Assembly (NCBI GenBank): GCA_016291915.1
Contig: JAEEZP010000055.1
Coordinates: 1-20,531 of the forward strand
Source of the DNA: Prevotella sp.
GTDB lineage: Bacteria > Bacteroidota > Bacteroidia > Bacteroidales > Bacteroidaceae
Direction of reading: 5' to 3'
DNA length: 20,531 nucleotides
Part shown: piece after piece, positions 5,516 to 13,751 of the stretch
Layout: the number at the start of each line of letters is the position of its first letter
How positions within the stretch are numbered: position 1 is the stretch's first letter
The notes under the pieces: model-generated
The model's database searches: none
What the model was told of the DNA's origin: nothing
Seen by the model: only the letters and a program-made list of their open reading frames with translations
Program-made: the position numbers and the translations under genes

Positions 5516-6832
5516 ATGAAATTCTACAACAGAGAAAAAGAGAAGAGGACGCTTGGTGAAATGCTCATTCAAAGTAAACGCGAAGCTCGGATGACTATAC
5601 TGATGGGACGTAGGCGTATTGGCAAGACTGAACTTTCACAAAGATGCGGTGATGACATCGTGCTGTATTTCTTTGTGGGTAAGAAAGCAGAAACGCTGTT
5701 GTGCCAGGACTATGTACGCGAGATACGCGAGAAGTTGGATGCGCCAATCCTAGGTGCGCCAAACTCCTTCTCTGAAGTGTTCAGGTTTATACTCCGGTTG
5801 TCAGAAAACCGTCCATTTACATTGGTTATCGACGAGTTTCAGAATTTCCTGAAGATAAATCCTGCAATATTCAGCGATATTCAGCGCGACTGGGACTTAC
5901 ACAAGCGTACTAGTCATCTGAACTTGATTATCAGCGGTTCGGTATTCACACTGATGACTAAGATATTCGAAGACAAGGAAGAGCCTTTGTTCGGACGTGC
6001 AGATGAGATGATGACTCTTGAACCTTTCACAACCGATGTGCTGAAACAGGTTCTGGGGGACTTCAATCCGAACTACACTTCTGAAGACCTATTGGCTTTA
6101 TATAGCATTACAGGTGGTGTGCCTTGGTATGTAACACTGCTGCTCGACAAGGGCAAAACTGACAAAGAAAAAATGCTCACCGCACTGACTGAAGAGAACT
6201 CTCCTTTTATTAATGAGGGGAAAAACATCTTGATAGAAGAGTTTGGTACTGACTACGTGACCTATTTCTCCATTCTGACCTGCATTGCCAGTGGCATGAA
6301 AACTCGTTCGGAAATTGAGAACGAACTTCAAAACAATAATATCGGTCCTTATCTGGTAAAGCTAGAGGACTACTATAAGGTCATCACCAAATCACTACCC
6401 ATTTTTGCTAAGAAGAACAGCAAGAAAATGAGGTATCAACTCAATGATAGTTTCCTTATATTCTGGTTCCGCTTCTTCTATAAGTATCAAGCTCTTGTAG
6501 AGAATAAGGCCTTGAAAGCTCTTGGCGACATCATCCAAAGGGACTACAGTGGAGTGTCTGGCCTGATGATGGAGCGTTATTTCATGAAGAAATTCCAGGA
6601 GGAAGGTCGCTATATTATTGGTAAATGGTGGGATAGGAAGGGAGAAAATGAAATTGACCTGATAGTTGTTGACCCAATTGGAAAGGAAGCCTGGATCTAT
6701 GAACTGAAGAAGCAGGGGTACAGGTATAAGGGGAATGAGTTCAGAGAGAAGGTGGATAAGGTCTTGGAACAGACACCTGAACTCCGTAATATGACTTTGC
6801 ACACTGGTTCTTTGTCTCTCGAAGATATGTAG
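5516..6832 (+). CDS. AAA+ ATPase of the archaeal-ATPase/DUF234 type with PD-(D/E)XK-like C-terminus
   Basis: A 438-aa cytoplasmic protein starting MKFYNREKE, the usual start of this family. P-loop GRRRIGKT (31-38), Walker B LVIDEFQN (D106, E107) and a sensor-like LIISGS (138-142) lie in the N-terminal STAND-like ATPase domain. A winged-helix-like middle leads to the DUF234 region (~310-438), where ENEIDLIV (E379, D381) and YELK (E396, K398) have the spacing of a PD-(D/E)XK nuclease core. The cellular role of this family is not established; it is common and often multi-copy in Bacteroidetes. The gene stands alone with its own consensus promoter, divergent from an exonuclease. Both halves look intact. 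The start at 5516 is fixed by the promoter; a GAGG lies just before it. Confidence 0.88.
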   Translation: MKFYNREKEKRTLGEMLIQSKREARMTILMGRRRIGKTELSQRCGDDIVLYFFVGKKAETLLCQDYVREIREKLDAPILGAPNSFSEVFRFILRLSENRPFTLVIDEFQNFLKINPAIFSDIQRDWDLHKRTSHLNLIISGSVFTLMTKIFEDKEEPLFGRADEMMTLEPFTTDVLKQVLGDFNPNYTSEDLLALYSITGGVPWYVTLLLDKGKTDKEKMLTALTEENSPFINEGKNILIEEFGTDYVTYFSILTCIASGMKTRSEIENELQNNNIGPYLVKLEDYYKVITKSLPIFAKKNSKKMRYQLNDSFLIFWFRFFYKYQALVENKALKALGDIIQRDYSGVSGLMMERYFMKKFQEEGRYIIGKWWDRKGENEIDLIVVDPIGKEAWIYELKKQGYRYKGNEFREKVDKVLEQTPELRNMTLHTGSLSLEDM

Positions 6833-6882
6833 TGTTTACAATCAGCGAAGCCGGAGTAATCCTGTAGAGTGAAGGAGAAAAC

Positions 6883-6913
6883 CTCGGGTAAACTTGGGGT
6901 AAACTCGGGTAAA
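6883..6913. repeat. Short tandem repeat CTCGGGTAAA x3
   Basis: Units CTCGGGTAAA (6883-6892), CTTGGGGTAAA (6893-6903) and CTCGGGTAAA (6904-6913), just after the ATPase gene. Nothing else is recognised between 6833 and 7030: no gene and no clear terminator for the ATPase. Confidence 0.65.
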
Positions 6914-7035
6914 CCAAATGTTAAAAAATGTGCTTATTTTGGGAATCTGGAGTTTTCAAGGGGAAGTAGAATCTGTTGTCCCTAGGATTTCTTTAAAATT
7001 GCGTAAACCCTTATAATCAAAGACTTTAGGAAAAC

Positions 7036-7064
7036 AAAAAAGTCCCGAATTTTACTTCGGGACT
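7036..7064 (-). terminator. Intrinsic terminator of tRNA-Asn
   Basis: On the minus strand, AGTCCCGAA and TTCGGGACT form a perfect 9-bp stem (arms 7056-7064 and 7041-7049) with a 6-base loop, followed by TTTTT (7036-7040). It begins 4 bases beyond the tRNA 3' end. Confidence 0.92.
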
Positions 7065-7068
7065 TAAG

Positions 7069-7142
7069 CGCTTCAGGATGGGCTTGAACCAACGACCCCC
7101 TGATTAACAGTCAGGTGCTCTAACCAACTGAGCTACTGAAGC
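7069..7142 (-). tRNA. tRNA-Asn (anticodon GTT)
   Basis: The minus strand folds as a cloverleaf: acceptor GCTTCAG/CTGAAGC (7 bp), D stem GCTC/GAGC, anticodon stem CCTGA/TCAGG with loop CTGTTAA (anticodon GTT, Asn), 5-base variable loop and TTCAAGC T loop. The discriminator base is G, as expected for Asn, and CCA is not encoded. The T stem GTTGG/CCATC has one U-U mismatch (positions 50-64 in standard numbering). Promoter and terminator flank it closely, so it is a single-gene unit. Confidence 0.95.
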
Positions 7143-7167
7143 AGTGCATTACGTTGTAATTGCGGAT

Positions 7168-7200
7168 GCAAAGGTAAGGCGTTTTTTTTAATCCACCAAA
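7168..7200 (-). promoter_or_regulatory. Promoter of tRNA-Asn
   Basis: Minus strand TTTG (7197-7200), 20-base spacer and TACCTTTGC (7168-7176), a full match to the phylum consensus. Predicted start is about 20 bases before the tRNA 5' end at 7142. Confidence 0.82.
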
Positions 7201-7281
7201 CTTTTTGCGGAAAAATTTTAGAAAACTGATAAAATACAATAAAAAATGCTTGTAAAAATAGGATATACGCATTGAATAATG

Positions 7282-7290
7282 TATTTTTGC
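7282..7290 (+). promoter_or_regulatory. -7 element for the S41 peptidase gene
   Basis: TATTTTTGC, 22 bases before the ATG at 7313. The -33 box at the expected distance is not evident. Confidence 0.5.
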
Positions 7291-7312
7291 ACTCAAATAT
7301 ACAGATAAGCAG

Positions 7313-8980
7313 ATGAAAAAGTTTTTTCTATCCTTTTTGTTGATATTGCTGAGCTGCTCAACACTGTTTGCCCAGGAGCAGGATGACCATAATTTCACGG
7401 TTGCCAAGAATATGGAGATCTTCAACGCCATTTACCGCAACCTGGATATGATGTACGTTGACACCCTGGATGCCAATCAGGTAATAGGAAACGGTATCAA
7501 CAAGATGTTGCAGTCGTTAGACCCATATACCGTCTATTATCCAGAGGATAAAACGAAGGAATTGAAGCAGATGATGACGGGCAAATATGCGGGTATCGGT
7601 GCTTTGATACGTTATAACATGCAGATAAAGAATTCTGTCATCGATGAGCCTTATGAGGGTACCCCGGCAGCAAAGGCGGGTCTGAAGAAAGGTGATGTGA
7701 TACTGAGTATCGATGATTCCACGATGGTGGGCAAGGACAATGCTTATGTCAGCAACCATCTGCGTGGAGAGGCTGGTACAACGTTCCTGTTGAAAATCCG
7801 TCGCCCCAGCAGCGGAAAGATTCTTCAGAAGAAGATTACCCGAGAGAGTATCCAGTTGCCTTCCTTACCTTATTATGGTGTGCAGGAAAACCAGATCGGT
7901 TATATCAACCTGAACAGTTTTACAGAGAACTGTTCAAAAGAAGTGCGCAAGGCGTTTATTGAGATGAAAGGACAGGGCATGAAAGGGCTCGTCTTCGATT
8001 TGCGTAATAATGGAGGAGGTTCGGAATTGGAAGCTGCCAACATTGTCAATATGTTTGTGCCTAAGGGGATTACCGTTGTCTCTAACCGTGGTAAGATGAA
8101 ACGGGGGAACCGTGATTATAAGACCATGGTGGAACCGTTGGATACTGTGATGCCTATCGTTGTGTTGGTGAATGGTGAGACGGCCAGTGCCAGTGAGATT
8201 ACCAGCGGTGCACTGCAAGATCTCGACAGGGCAGTAATCCTCGGAACGCGTACCTATGGCAAAGGACTGGTGCAGTTGCCTATCGATCTTCCTTACAACA
8301 GTCAGATGAAACTTACTACCAGTCGGTATTATATACCCAGTGGAAGATGTATCCAGGCGATTAACTATAAACATGGTAACGGAGGATATGTGGAGCATAT
8401 CCCAGACTCTCTGACAAAGGTTTTCCATACTCTCCATGGCCGTGAGGTCCGTGATGGTGGTGGTATCATGCCGGATGTGGAGTGCAAACCAGACTCTCTT
8501 CCCAATATTATCTATTACCTGAGTGCTTCCGGTCAGGATTCCACGGAAGTGATGTTCAACTGGGTCTCTGACTATATTGCCAACCATGAGACGATAGCTC
8601 CTGCTGCATCGTTTATGATTACGGATGCTGATTATGAGGATTTCAAGCAGAAGGTTGTGGATAGCGGTTTTAAATATGATCCGGAGAGTGAAAAGGTGAT
8701 GAGCACACTCAAGAAGGTCATGCAGTTTGAGGGCTATTATGAAGAGGCCAAGGCAGAATTTGAACGTCTGGAGAAAAAATTGACCCATAATGTGGGGCAT
8801 GATCTGGATCTTCATAAAGAACTGATCAAACAGTTACTTTCCAGTGAGATAGTAGCAGCCTATTACTACCAGAAAGGAGTCATTCAGAACTCCCTGCTTT
8901 CTGACAAACAAGTGAAGGAGGCATACCGTCTGTTGTTTGATAATGAGGAATATAGCCGTATATTAGCACCAAAACAATAA
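7313..8980 (+). CDS. S41 family carboxy-terminal processing peptidase (CtpA/Prc-like)
   Basis: A 555-aa exported serine protease. Residues 1-21 form a signal peptide (MKKFFLSFLL...LFAQ); LLSC at 12-15 is a poor lipobox, so cleavage after FAQ or lipidation are both possible. A PDZ domain covers about 85-175 (GIGALIR, GTPAAKAGLKKGDVI). The S41 core follows: GLVFDLRNNGGG (225-236), ETASASE with nucleophile S292, TYGKGLVQ with the general base K317 and Q321; the 25-residue Ser-Lys spacing and K+4 Gln equal those of B. subtilis CtpB. A helical C-terminal extension (~400-555) is common in Bacteroidetes members. Such enzymes cleave C-termini of periplasmic proteins; the target here is unknown. It stands alone with its own -7 element. 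Confidence 0.93.
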   Translation: MKKFFLSFLLILLSCSTLFAQEQDDHNFTVAKNMEIFNAIYRNLDMMYVDTLDANQVIGNGINKMLQSLDPYTVYYPEDKTKELKQMMTGKYAGIGALIRYNMQIKNSVIDEPYEGTPAAKAGLKKGDVILSIDDSTMVGKDNAYVSNHLRGEAGTTFLLKIRRPSSGKILQKKITRESIQLPSLPYYGVQENQIGYINLNSFTENCSKEVRKAFIEMKGQGMKGLVFDLRNNGGGSELEAANIVNMFVPKGITVVSNRGKMKRGNRDYKTMVEPLDTVMPIVVLVNGETASASEITSGALQDLDRAVILGTRTYGKGLVQLPIDLPYNSQMKLTTSRYYIPSGRCIQAINYKHGNGGYVEHIPDSLTKVFHTLHGREVRDGGGIMPDVECKPDSLPNIIYYLSASGQDSTEVMFNWVSDYIANHETIAPAASFMITDADYEDFKQKVVDSGFKYDPESEKVMSTLKKVMQFEGYYEEAKAEFERLEKKLTHNVGHDLDLHKELIKQLLSSEIVAAYYYQKGVIQNSLLSDKQVKEAYRLLFDNEEYSRILAPKQ

Positions 8981-9005
8981 TTTTTGCAATAAAAGTGAAA
9001 AAATA

Positions 9006-9038
9006 TTTGCAGGGTTGCGGATTTATTCGTAATTTTGC
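9006..9038 (+). promoter_or_regulatory. Promoter of the rimP-nusA-infB-suf gene train
   Basis: TTTG (9006-9009), 20-base spacer, TAATTTTGC (9030-9038): a full consensus match. Transcription would begin near 9043 and give a leader of about 55 bases containing a hairpin. No other promoter of comparable quality was noticed before 19211, so it may drive all eight genes. Confidence 0.85.
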
Positions 9039-9051
9039 AACCGTTCAGTGG

Positions 9052-9077
9052 AATGAGGGGCTGTCAAGCTCCTCATT
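9052..9077 (+). promoter_or_regulatory. Leader hairpin before rimP
   Basis: AATGAGGGGC (9052-9061) pairs with GCTCCTCATT (9068-9077), a 10-bp stem with one G-U pair and a TGTCAA loop, followed by TTTTCATTT. It lies between the promoter and the rimP start. NusA operons are autoregulated in E. coli, so an attenuator or NusA/ribosome-responsive element is a reasonable guess, but the T tract is broken and full termination is unlikely. Confidence 0.6.
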
Positions 9078-9097
9078 TTCATTTAATATAATGGTTT

Positions 9098-9565
9098 ATG
9101 ATTGATAAAAACGTTGTAAAAAGTTTAGTAGAGCAATGGTTGGAAGGAAAGGATTATTTCCTGGTAGACGTTGCTATTAGTGTTGACAACAAGATTGTAG
9201 TAGAGATTGACCATGCCGATGGTGTATGGATTGAAGACTGTGTGGAGTTAAGTCGGTTCATTGAGGATCATCTGAACCGTGATGAAGAAGATTTTGAGTT
9301 GGAAGTAGGTAGTGCCGGTTTAGGACAACCGTTTAAGGTTCGTCAGCAATATGAGAATTTTGTGGGTAAAGAGGTGGAAGTCCTCGATGCCGGTGGAAAG
9401 AAATACAAAGGATTACTGTCAAGTGTTGAGGGTAATGACTTTACCGTTATCTGCAATGAGAAGGTAAAGGTGGAAGGTAAGAAGCGCCCTGTCTTACAGG
9501 AGGTGGCTCATACTTTCCAGATGGATCAAGTGAAGTATACAAAATATTTAATAAGTTTCAAATAA
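9098..9565 (+). CDS. rimP: Ribosome maturation factor RimP
   Basis: A 155-aa cytoplasmic protein needed for assembly of the 30S subunit. The N-terminal domain contains VVEIDHADGVWIEDCVELSR (about residues 29-48) and the FELEVGSAGLGQPFK motif (about 68-82) typical of RimP; the C-terminal SH3-like domain follows (VGKEVEVLDAGGKKYKG). Length is that of the family. The ATG at 9098 is the first in-frame start after the leader hairpin. It is the first gene of the conserved rimP-nusA-infB order; the stop is 3 nt before nusA, implying coupled translation. Confidence 0.95.
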   Translation: MIDKNVVKSLVEQWLEGKDYFLVDVAISVDNKIVVEIDHADGVWIEDCVELSRFIEDHLNRDEEDFELEVGSAGLGQPFKVRQQYENFVGKEVEVLDAGGKKYKGLLSSVEGNDFTVICNEKVKVEGKKRPVLQEVAHTFQMDQVKYTKYLISFK

Positions 9566-9568
9566 GCT

Positions 9569-10834
9569 ATGGCAGCAATAAGAAAAGAAGCGGAAAGTGT
9601 GAACATGCTGGATGCTTTCAAAGAGTTTACGACCGATAAGAGTATCGATCGTACCGCGTTGGTGAGTGTGCTCGAAGAGAGTTTCCGTAATGTGATTACT
9701 AAGCTCTTTGGCAGTGATGAGAATTTTGATGTTATCGTCAACCCGGATAAGGGTGACTTTGAGATTTACCGTAACCGTGTAGTGGTTCCCGATGGTGAGG
9801 TAGAGGATGAGAATCGTGAGATCAGTCTTTCCGATGCACAGAAGATTGAGGATGACTATGAGGTAGGTGAGGATGTGTCAGAGCGTGTTGACTTTACGAA
9901 GTTCGGCCGTCGTGCTATCCTGAACCTTCGTCAGACTTTGGCATCCAAAGTACTCGAACTGGAGCACGATAATCTTTACAATAAGTATAAAGACCGTGTG
10001 GGACAGGTGGTTAGCGGTGAGGTTTATCAGGTATGGAAGCGTGAAGTGCTGTTGGTAGATGATGACAATAATGAGTTGATCCTCCCGAAGAGTGAGCAGA
10101 TTCCTGCCGATCAGTATCGGAAGGGTGAGACTGTCCGTGCCGTCATAGCTCGTGTGGATAATGAGAATAACAATCCGAAGATTATCCTCAGCCGTACCTC
10201 TCCTGTTTTCCTGGAGCGTCTGCTCGAGGCTGAAGTACCTGAGATCAACGATGGTCTTATCACGATCAAGCGTGTTGCCCGCATGCCGGGTGACCGTGCG
10301 AAGATTGCCGTGGAGAGTTATGATGAGCGTATCGACCCGGTTGGAGCCTGTGTCGGTGTAAAGGGTAGTCGCGTCCACGGTATTGTCCGTGAGTTGTGTA
10401 ATGAGAATATCGACGTTATTAACTACACATCAAATACGAAGTTGTTCATACAGCGTGCTTTGAGTCCTGCAAAGGTGTCCAGCATCAATATTGATGAAGA
10501 AAACAAGAAAGCAGAAGTGTACCTGCGTCCGGAAGAGGTAAGCCTTGCTATCGGCCGTGGCGGTATGAATATCAAGCTGGCAAGTATGTTGACGGAATAT
10601 ACCATAGATGTGTATCGTGAGGTTGACTCTTCAGAGGATGATGAGGATATCTATCTGGATGAGTTCTCAGATGAGATTGATCAGTGGGTCATCGATGCTA
10701 TCAAGGCTATCGGTCTTGACACAGCGAAAGCAGTGCTGAATGCCCCACATGAGATGCTGGTGGAGAAGGCTGATCTTGAGGAAGAAACTGTTGATCAGGT
10801 GTTACGTGTATTAAAGGCAGAGTTTGAACAATAA
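9569..10834 (+). CDS. nusA: Transcription termination/antitermination protein NusA
   Basis: A 421-aa RNA polymerase-binding factor that modulates pausing, termination and antitermination. Domains in order: N-terminal polymerase-binding domain (~13-140, FKEF...DRTALVSVLEESF), S1 domain (~145-210, GQVVSGEVYQVWKREVLL), KH1 with GVKGSR (263-268), KH2 with GRGG (329-332), then an acidic linker (353-363) and one short helical C-terminal domain. The two acidic repeat domains of E. coli NusA are absent, as usual in this phylum. The start at 9569 is 3 nt after rimP; an ATG at codon 13 (MLDAFKEF) is the alternative and is closer to many homologues. The stop is 10 nt before infB. Confidence 0.96.
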   Translation: MAAIRKEAESVNMLDAFKEFTTDKSIDRTALVSVLEESFRNVITKLFGSDENFDVIVNPDKGDFEIYRNRVVVPDGEVEDENREISLSDAQKIEDDYEVGEDVSERVDFTKFGRRAILNLRQTLASKVLELEHDNLYNKYKDRVGQVVSGEVYQVWKREVLLVDDDNNELILPKSEQIPADQYRKGETVRAVIARVDNENNNPKIILSRTSPVFLERLLEAEVPEINDGLITIKRVARMPGDRAKIAVESYDERIDPVGACVGVKGSRVHGIVRELCNENIDVINYTSNTKLFIQRALSPAKVSSINIDEENKKAEVYLRPEEVSLAIGRGGMNIKLASMLTEYTIDVYREVDSSEDDEDIYLDEFSDEIDQWVIDAIKAIGLDTAKAVLNAPHEMLVEKADLEEETVDQVLRVLKAEFEQ

Positions 10835-10844
10835 GAGGTGCTGA

Positions 10845-13751
10845 ATGAGTTATAGATTAAATAAAGCGATTCGTGAATTGAACATAGGACTTCAAACGGC
10901 CGTTGAATTCCTTGAAAAGAGAACGGATTTGGGTGAAGTCCGCGCCGATCTTAGCTTTAAATTGTCTGATTCGCAGTATGAAGCGCTGGTCAAGCAGTTT
11001 AAGAAAGACAAAGAGGTGAAGGGCTTGGCTGACAAGCTGTTCGCGAAGCATCCGAAAGAGAAGAAGAAACCTGTTGAGCGTGAAGAGCCTCAGGTGAGTA
11101 ACATCGGTTTGAAACAACAGTTTAAGCCGTTGGGAAAGATTGATCTGAGTAGTATCGGAAAGAAAGCCGAGCCGGCTAAACCTGCTGAGACTCCTGCAGC
11201 ACCAGCTAAGGAGGAGAAGGTGGAAACACCGAAAGAGGCAGAGGTGAAGACGCCCGTCATACCGGCAGAGGAGAAACCGGTAGATAAACAGCCTGTTGAA
11301 GATAAGCCTGTAGCAAAGGTTGAGCAGCCGGTAGAAGTGAAACCACAGGAAGTGGAAACTCCCGTTGTGGAACAGCCCAAAGAAGATATTCCTTCCCTTG
11401 ATGAGAAGGAAGCAACTGTTGCTTCAGTTAAGGAAGAGGTTGCTGCTGAAGACACTGTTGTTGCTCCTGTTGAGGAGGTTCCTGCTGCATCCGATGAGAG
11501 TGAGGATTCCGGCGTCTTTGTGCTGAGCAGTGAGAAGAAGATGGCTCCTAAGGTGAATGTCTTGGGTAAGATCGATCTTGACTCGCTGAATCAGAGTACT
11601 CGTCCGAAGAAAAAGTCAAAGGAGGAGAAACGCAGAGAGCGTGAGGAGAAATCCTTGATGCAGAACAATGGTGGTAGCGAGAAGAAAAAACGTGCCCGTA
11701 TCACCAAGGAGCGTGTGGATATCGATGCTGCTGCCCGTCAGCCTATGAATGGTGGCAAGGGTAACAAGAATAACAACGCTAACAACAAGGTTGACAGTGC
11801 CGGAAAGAAGAACAAGAAGAAACGCATCCAGAAACCGTTGGAGGTTAACGAGGAAGATGTAGCACGTCAGGTAAAGGAGACGCTTGCACGTCTTACCAGT
11901 AAGAACCAGAATAAGAAAGGTGCTAAGTACCGTCGTGAGAAGCGTGACGCCGTACAGGAACAGTTGCGTGAACAGGCTGCTGAGGAAAGAGCAGAGAGTA
12001 AGATTCTGAAGTTGACTGAGTTTGTTACTGTCAGTGAGTTGGCTAACATGATGAATGTCGGTGTCAACCAGGTTATCGGTACTTGTATGAGTATTGGTAT
12101 CATGGTAAGTATCAACCAGCGACTGGATGCTGAGACGATCAATATCGTGGCTGATGAGTTCGGCTTCAAGACAGAGTATGTCAGTGCTGAGGTACAGAAT
12201 GCTATCACTGAGGAAGAAGATGATGAGAACGACTTGGTAGCCCGCGCTCCTATCGTTACCGTCATGGGACATGTCGACCATGGTAAGACCAGTCTGCTCG
12301 ACCATATCCGTAACACGAATGTGATTGCCGGTGAGGCCGGTGGTATCACACAGCATATCGGTGCATACAACGTGAAACTCAATGACGGTAGGGAGATTAC
12401 CTTCCTGGATACTCCTGGTCATGAGGCTTTCACCGCCATGCGTGCCCGTGGTGCTCAGGTGACGGATATTGCCATTATCATCATTGCTGCTGATGACAGT
12501 GTGATGCCCACCACCAAGGAGGCTATCGCTCATGCCCAAGCAGCAAATGTACCGATGGTGTTTGCTATCAATAAGATAGATAAGCCCGGTGCTAACCCTG
12601 ATAAGATCCGTGAAGACCTTGCCAATATGAACCTTCTGGTGGAAGACTGGGGTGGTAAGTATCAGTGTCAGGAGATCAGTGCCAAGAAGGGTATCGGTGT
12701 GGATGACCTGTTGGAGAAAGTTCTTTTGGAAGCTGAGATGCTCGACCTGAAAGCTAATCCTAACCGTAAGGCAACAGGATCAGTTATCGAGAGTTCTTTG
12801 GATAAAGGTCGTGGCTATGTTTCGACATTACTCGTGAGCAACGGTACGTTGAAGATCGGTGATGTGGTGATCGCAGGAACAAGCTTTGGACGTATTAAGG
12901 CGATGTTCAATGAGCGTAACCAGCGTATTACCTCTGCTGGACCATCTGACCCTGTGATTATCCTCGGTCTGAACGGTGCTCCTACTGCCGGTGATTCCTT
13001 CCATGTGATGGATAGTGAGCAAGAGGCTCGTGAGATTGCCAACAAACGTACGCAGTTGCAGCGAGAGCAGTCATTACGTACCACGAAGACAGTGGGTCTT
13101 GATGATATCTCCCATCGTATTGCCTTGGGTGAGTTCCATGAACTGAACATCATCGTGAAGGGTGATACCGACGGTTCTATCGAGGCTCTCTCTGACTCCT
13201 TCATCAAACTGTCAACAGAGAAGGTACAGGTGAACGTTATCAGCAAGGCTGTCGGACAGATATCAGAAAATGATGTCATGCTCGCCAGTGCTTCTACCGA
13301 CTGTATCATCGTCGGCTTCCAGGTCCGTCCTTCTGCTGAGGCCCGTCGTCTGGCAGAGCGTGAGGGTGTCGAGATCAATACCTATTCCATTATCTATGAT
13401 GCCATCAATGAGGTGAAGTCAACGATGGAGGGTATGCTTGATAAGGTCATCAAGGAGCAGATAACTGGTGAGATAGAAGTGAAGCAAGTCTTCAAGATCT
13501 CCAAGGTCGGTACTGTTGCCGGTGGTCTTGTTATGGACGGAAAGGTTCACAATAAAGACAAAGCACGTGTTATCCGTGACGGTATCGTCGTATTTACCGC
13601 TAAGATTGATGCCTTGAAACGTTATAAGGATGATGCGAAAGAGGTGGCAACCGGTTTGGAGTGTGGTATCTCATTGGTAAACTTCAACGATATTCAAGTG
13701 GGTGATATTATTGAGACATTCACTGAGATAGAAGTACAGCAAACGTTATAA
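10845..13751 (+). CDS. infB: Translation initiation factor IF-2
   Basis: A 968-aa GTPase that places initiator tRNA on the 30S subunit and promotes subunit joining. An N-terminal IF2_N-like segment (~1-55) is followed by a long low-complexity Lys/Glu/Pro/Val/Ala-rich linker (~55-330), a second IF2_N (~393-450), and the G domain: GHVDHGKT (475-482), DTPGHE (522-527), NKID (576-579). The C-terminal domains run to the end (EIEVQQTL). Its GAGGTG ribosome site just before the ATG is among the best in the window. The TAA shares its last base with the ATG of sufB (TAATG at 13749-13753), so sufB is probably translated by ribosomes finishing infB. Confidence 0.97.
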   Translation: MSYRLNKAIRELNIGLQTAVEFLEKRTDLGEVRADLSFKLSDSQYEALVKQFKKDKEVKGLADKLFAKHPKEKKKPVEREEPQVSNIGLKQQFKPLGKIDLSSIGKKAEPAKPAETPAAPAKEEKVETPKEAEVKTPVIPAEEKPVDKQPVEDKPVAKVEQPVEVKPQEVETPVVEQPKEDIPSLDEKEATVASVKEEVAAEDTVVAPVEEVPAASDESEDSGVFVLSSEKKMAPKVNVLGKIDLDSLNQSTRPKKKSKEEKRREREEKSLMQNNGGSEKKKRARITKERVDIDAAARQPMNGGKGNKNNNANNKVDSAGKKNKKKRIQKPLEVNEEDVARQVKETLARLTSKNQNKKGAKYRREKRDAVQEQLREQAAEERAESKILKLTEFVTVSELANMMNVGVNQVIGTCMSIGIMVSINQRLDAETINIVADEFGFKTEYVSAEVQNAITEEEDDENDLVARAPIVTVMGHVDHGKTSLLDHIRNTNVIAGEAGGITQHIGAYNVKLNDGREITFLDTPGHEAFTAMRARGAQVTDIAIIIIAADDSVMPTTKEAIAHAQAANVPMVFAINKIDKPGANPDKIREDLANMNLLVEDWGGKYQCQEISAKKGIGVDDLLEKVLLEAEMLDLKANPNRKATGSVIESSLDKGRGYVSTLLVSNGTLKIGDVVIAGTSFGRIKAMFNERNQRITSAGPSDPVIILGLNGAPTAGDSFHVMDSEQEAREIANKRTQLQREQSLRTTKTVGLDDISHRIALGEFHELNIIVKGDTDGSIEALSDSFIKLSTEKVQVNVISKAVGQISENDVMLASASTDCIIVGFQVRPSAEARRLAEREGVEINTYSIIYDAINEVKSTMEGMLDKVIKEQITGEIEVKQVFKISKVGTVAGGLVMDGKVHNKDKARVIRDGIVVFTAKIDALKRYKDDAKEVATGLECGISLVNFNDIQVGDIIETFTEIEVQQTL

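Noticed and set aside
7934..8815. 293-aa minus-strand ORF opposite the S41 peptidase
   Set aside because: Shadow of a protein with intact catalytic motifs on the other strand.
9091..9105. Four-codon leader ORF (MVYD) overlapping the rimP start
   Set aside because: Too short and lacks any regulatory codon pattern; likely chance.
11616..12539. 307-aa minus-strand ORF opposite infB
   Set aside because: Antisense shadow of the strongly conserved IF-2 coding frame; no start signal or domain.
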